Of a DNA stretch of 5,625 nt, positions 5,414 to 5,625 are shown piece after piece (positions within the stretch are counted from its first letter, which is position 1; each line of letters begins with the position of its first letter). The notes under the pieces are model-generated. The model was not told where the DNA came from. It was given only the letters and a program-made list of their open reading frames with translations, and searched no databases. Source of the stretch: an uncultured Collinsella sp. GTDB lineage: Bacteria; Actinomycetota; Coriobacteriia; Coriobacteriales; Coriobacteriaceae. The stretch lies in NCBI GenBank assembly GCA_905207425.1, contig CAJLLB010000119.1:1-5625 (forward strand), in the 5' to 3' direction. Position numbers and translations under genes: made by a program.

Positions 5414-5450
5414 GATGAGCTCCTTCGCTCAGTCTTGGACAAATCGAGGT

Positions 5451-5474
5451 CCTTAAGATATTAAGGCAATTGCC
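5451..5474 (-). promoter_or_regulatory. Overlapping dyads upstream of the permease gene, candidate operator/promoter region
   Basis: CCTTAA-GATA-TTAAGG (5451-5466) is a perfect 6-bp inverted repeat, and GGCAATTGCC (5465-5474) is a perfect 10-bp palindrome sharing its edge. Both lie about 40-60 bases before the permease start. On the minus strand TAATAT (5463-5458), inside the first dyad, could be a -10 hexamer, but no good -35 sits at the right distance. A regulator binding here could control agmatine uptake. The dyads are seen; the function is inference. Confidence 0.4.
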
Positions 5475-5540
5475 GGGCCTCGGTGAGCGGGCGACAGGAG
5501 ACGAGCATCCGCCGCCCGCAAGCGTGCTTCTACGATGAAG

Positions 5541-5611
5541 TTACGCGGTTTTACCAAACCGCGTAACGGCTCGACGCTGCAAACGCCCCTAAGCGGCAAT
5601 CTGACGTTCAA
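5541..5611 (+). repeat. Intergenic repeat, copy 2, direct orientation to copy 1
   Basis: A perfect 11-bp stem (TTACGCGGTTT / AAACCGCGTAA, loop TACC, 5541-5566) heads the copy. Bases 5542-5584 are identical to 2077-2119. CGGCAATCTG (5594-5603) and TTCAA (5607-5611) recur at the same spacing as in copy 1. The sequences beyond differ, and the element may extend past the window edge. It lies upstream of the permease gene with no plus-strand gene before it here, so it is not simply a gene's own terminator within this window. Confidence 0.85.
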
Positions 5612-5625
5612 TCGTCGGTCGCGTA

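Noticed and set aside
4496..5464. Long plus-strand ORF (322 codons) opposite the permease gene
   Set aside because: The translation is a biased mix of Asp, Gly, His and Val typical of the complement of a membrane protein. It has no ribosome site or known motif.

Overview
The window looks like chromosome of a GC-rich bacterium whose codons strongly prefer G or C at the third position. The gene content and the many palindromic intergenic repeats fit a gut actinobacterium of the Coriobacteriia, with Collinsella my best guess. That guess rests on general resemblance and the window alone cannot prove it.

Layout, left to right. (1) Bases 1-462 (+) are the 3' end of an ABC exporter gene, closed by a strong intrinsic terminator at 493-528. 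(2) Bases 529-1043 hold no gene. They contain an AT-rich stretch enclosed by about 33-bp inverted repeats (585-825), a perfect 13-bp-stem hairpin (907-945) and a good sigma70-type promoter (961-989). (3) Bases 1044-2075 (+) encode a complete type I DAHP synthase, the entry enzyme of aromatic amino acid synthesis. (4) Bases 2076-2408 are intergenic: copy 1 of a 70-bp repeat, a probable terminator for the DAHP synthase gene, a stretch with nothing recognisable, and a probable terminator for the gene coming from the right. (5) Bases 2409-3614 (-) encode an agmatine deiminase. (6) Bases 3615-3982 are a long, hairpin-rich gap. (7) Bases 3983-5413 (-) encode a 12-helix APC-family permease. (8) Bases 5414-5625 hold dyad sequences upstream of the permease and copy 2 of the 70-bp repeat.

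The permease and deiminase probably work as an agmatine module: agmatine is imported, perhaps in exchange for putrescine, and is deiminated to N-carbamoylputrescine and ammonia. The partner enzymes that would release putrescine and make ATP (putrescine carbamoyltransferase, carbamate kinase) are not in the window. The DAHP synthase and the ABC exporter appear functionally unrelated to this module.

The most notable feature is the non-coding DNA. Two direct copies of a palindrome-headed repeat bracket the agmatine module. A MITE-like inverted-repeat element lies upstream of the DAHP synthase gene. A cloverleaf-like 89-bp palindromic element covers the permease stop codon, and the deiminase gene has a long leader with mutually exclusive pairings. 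I see no rRNA, tRNA, CRISPR array, transposase gene or obvious defence system.
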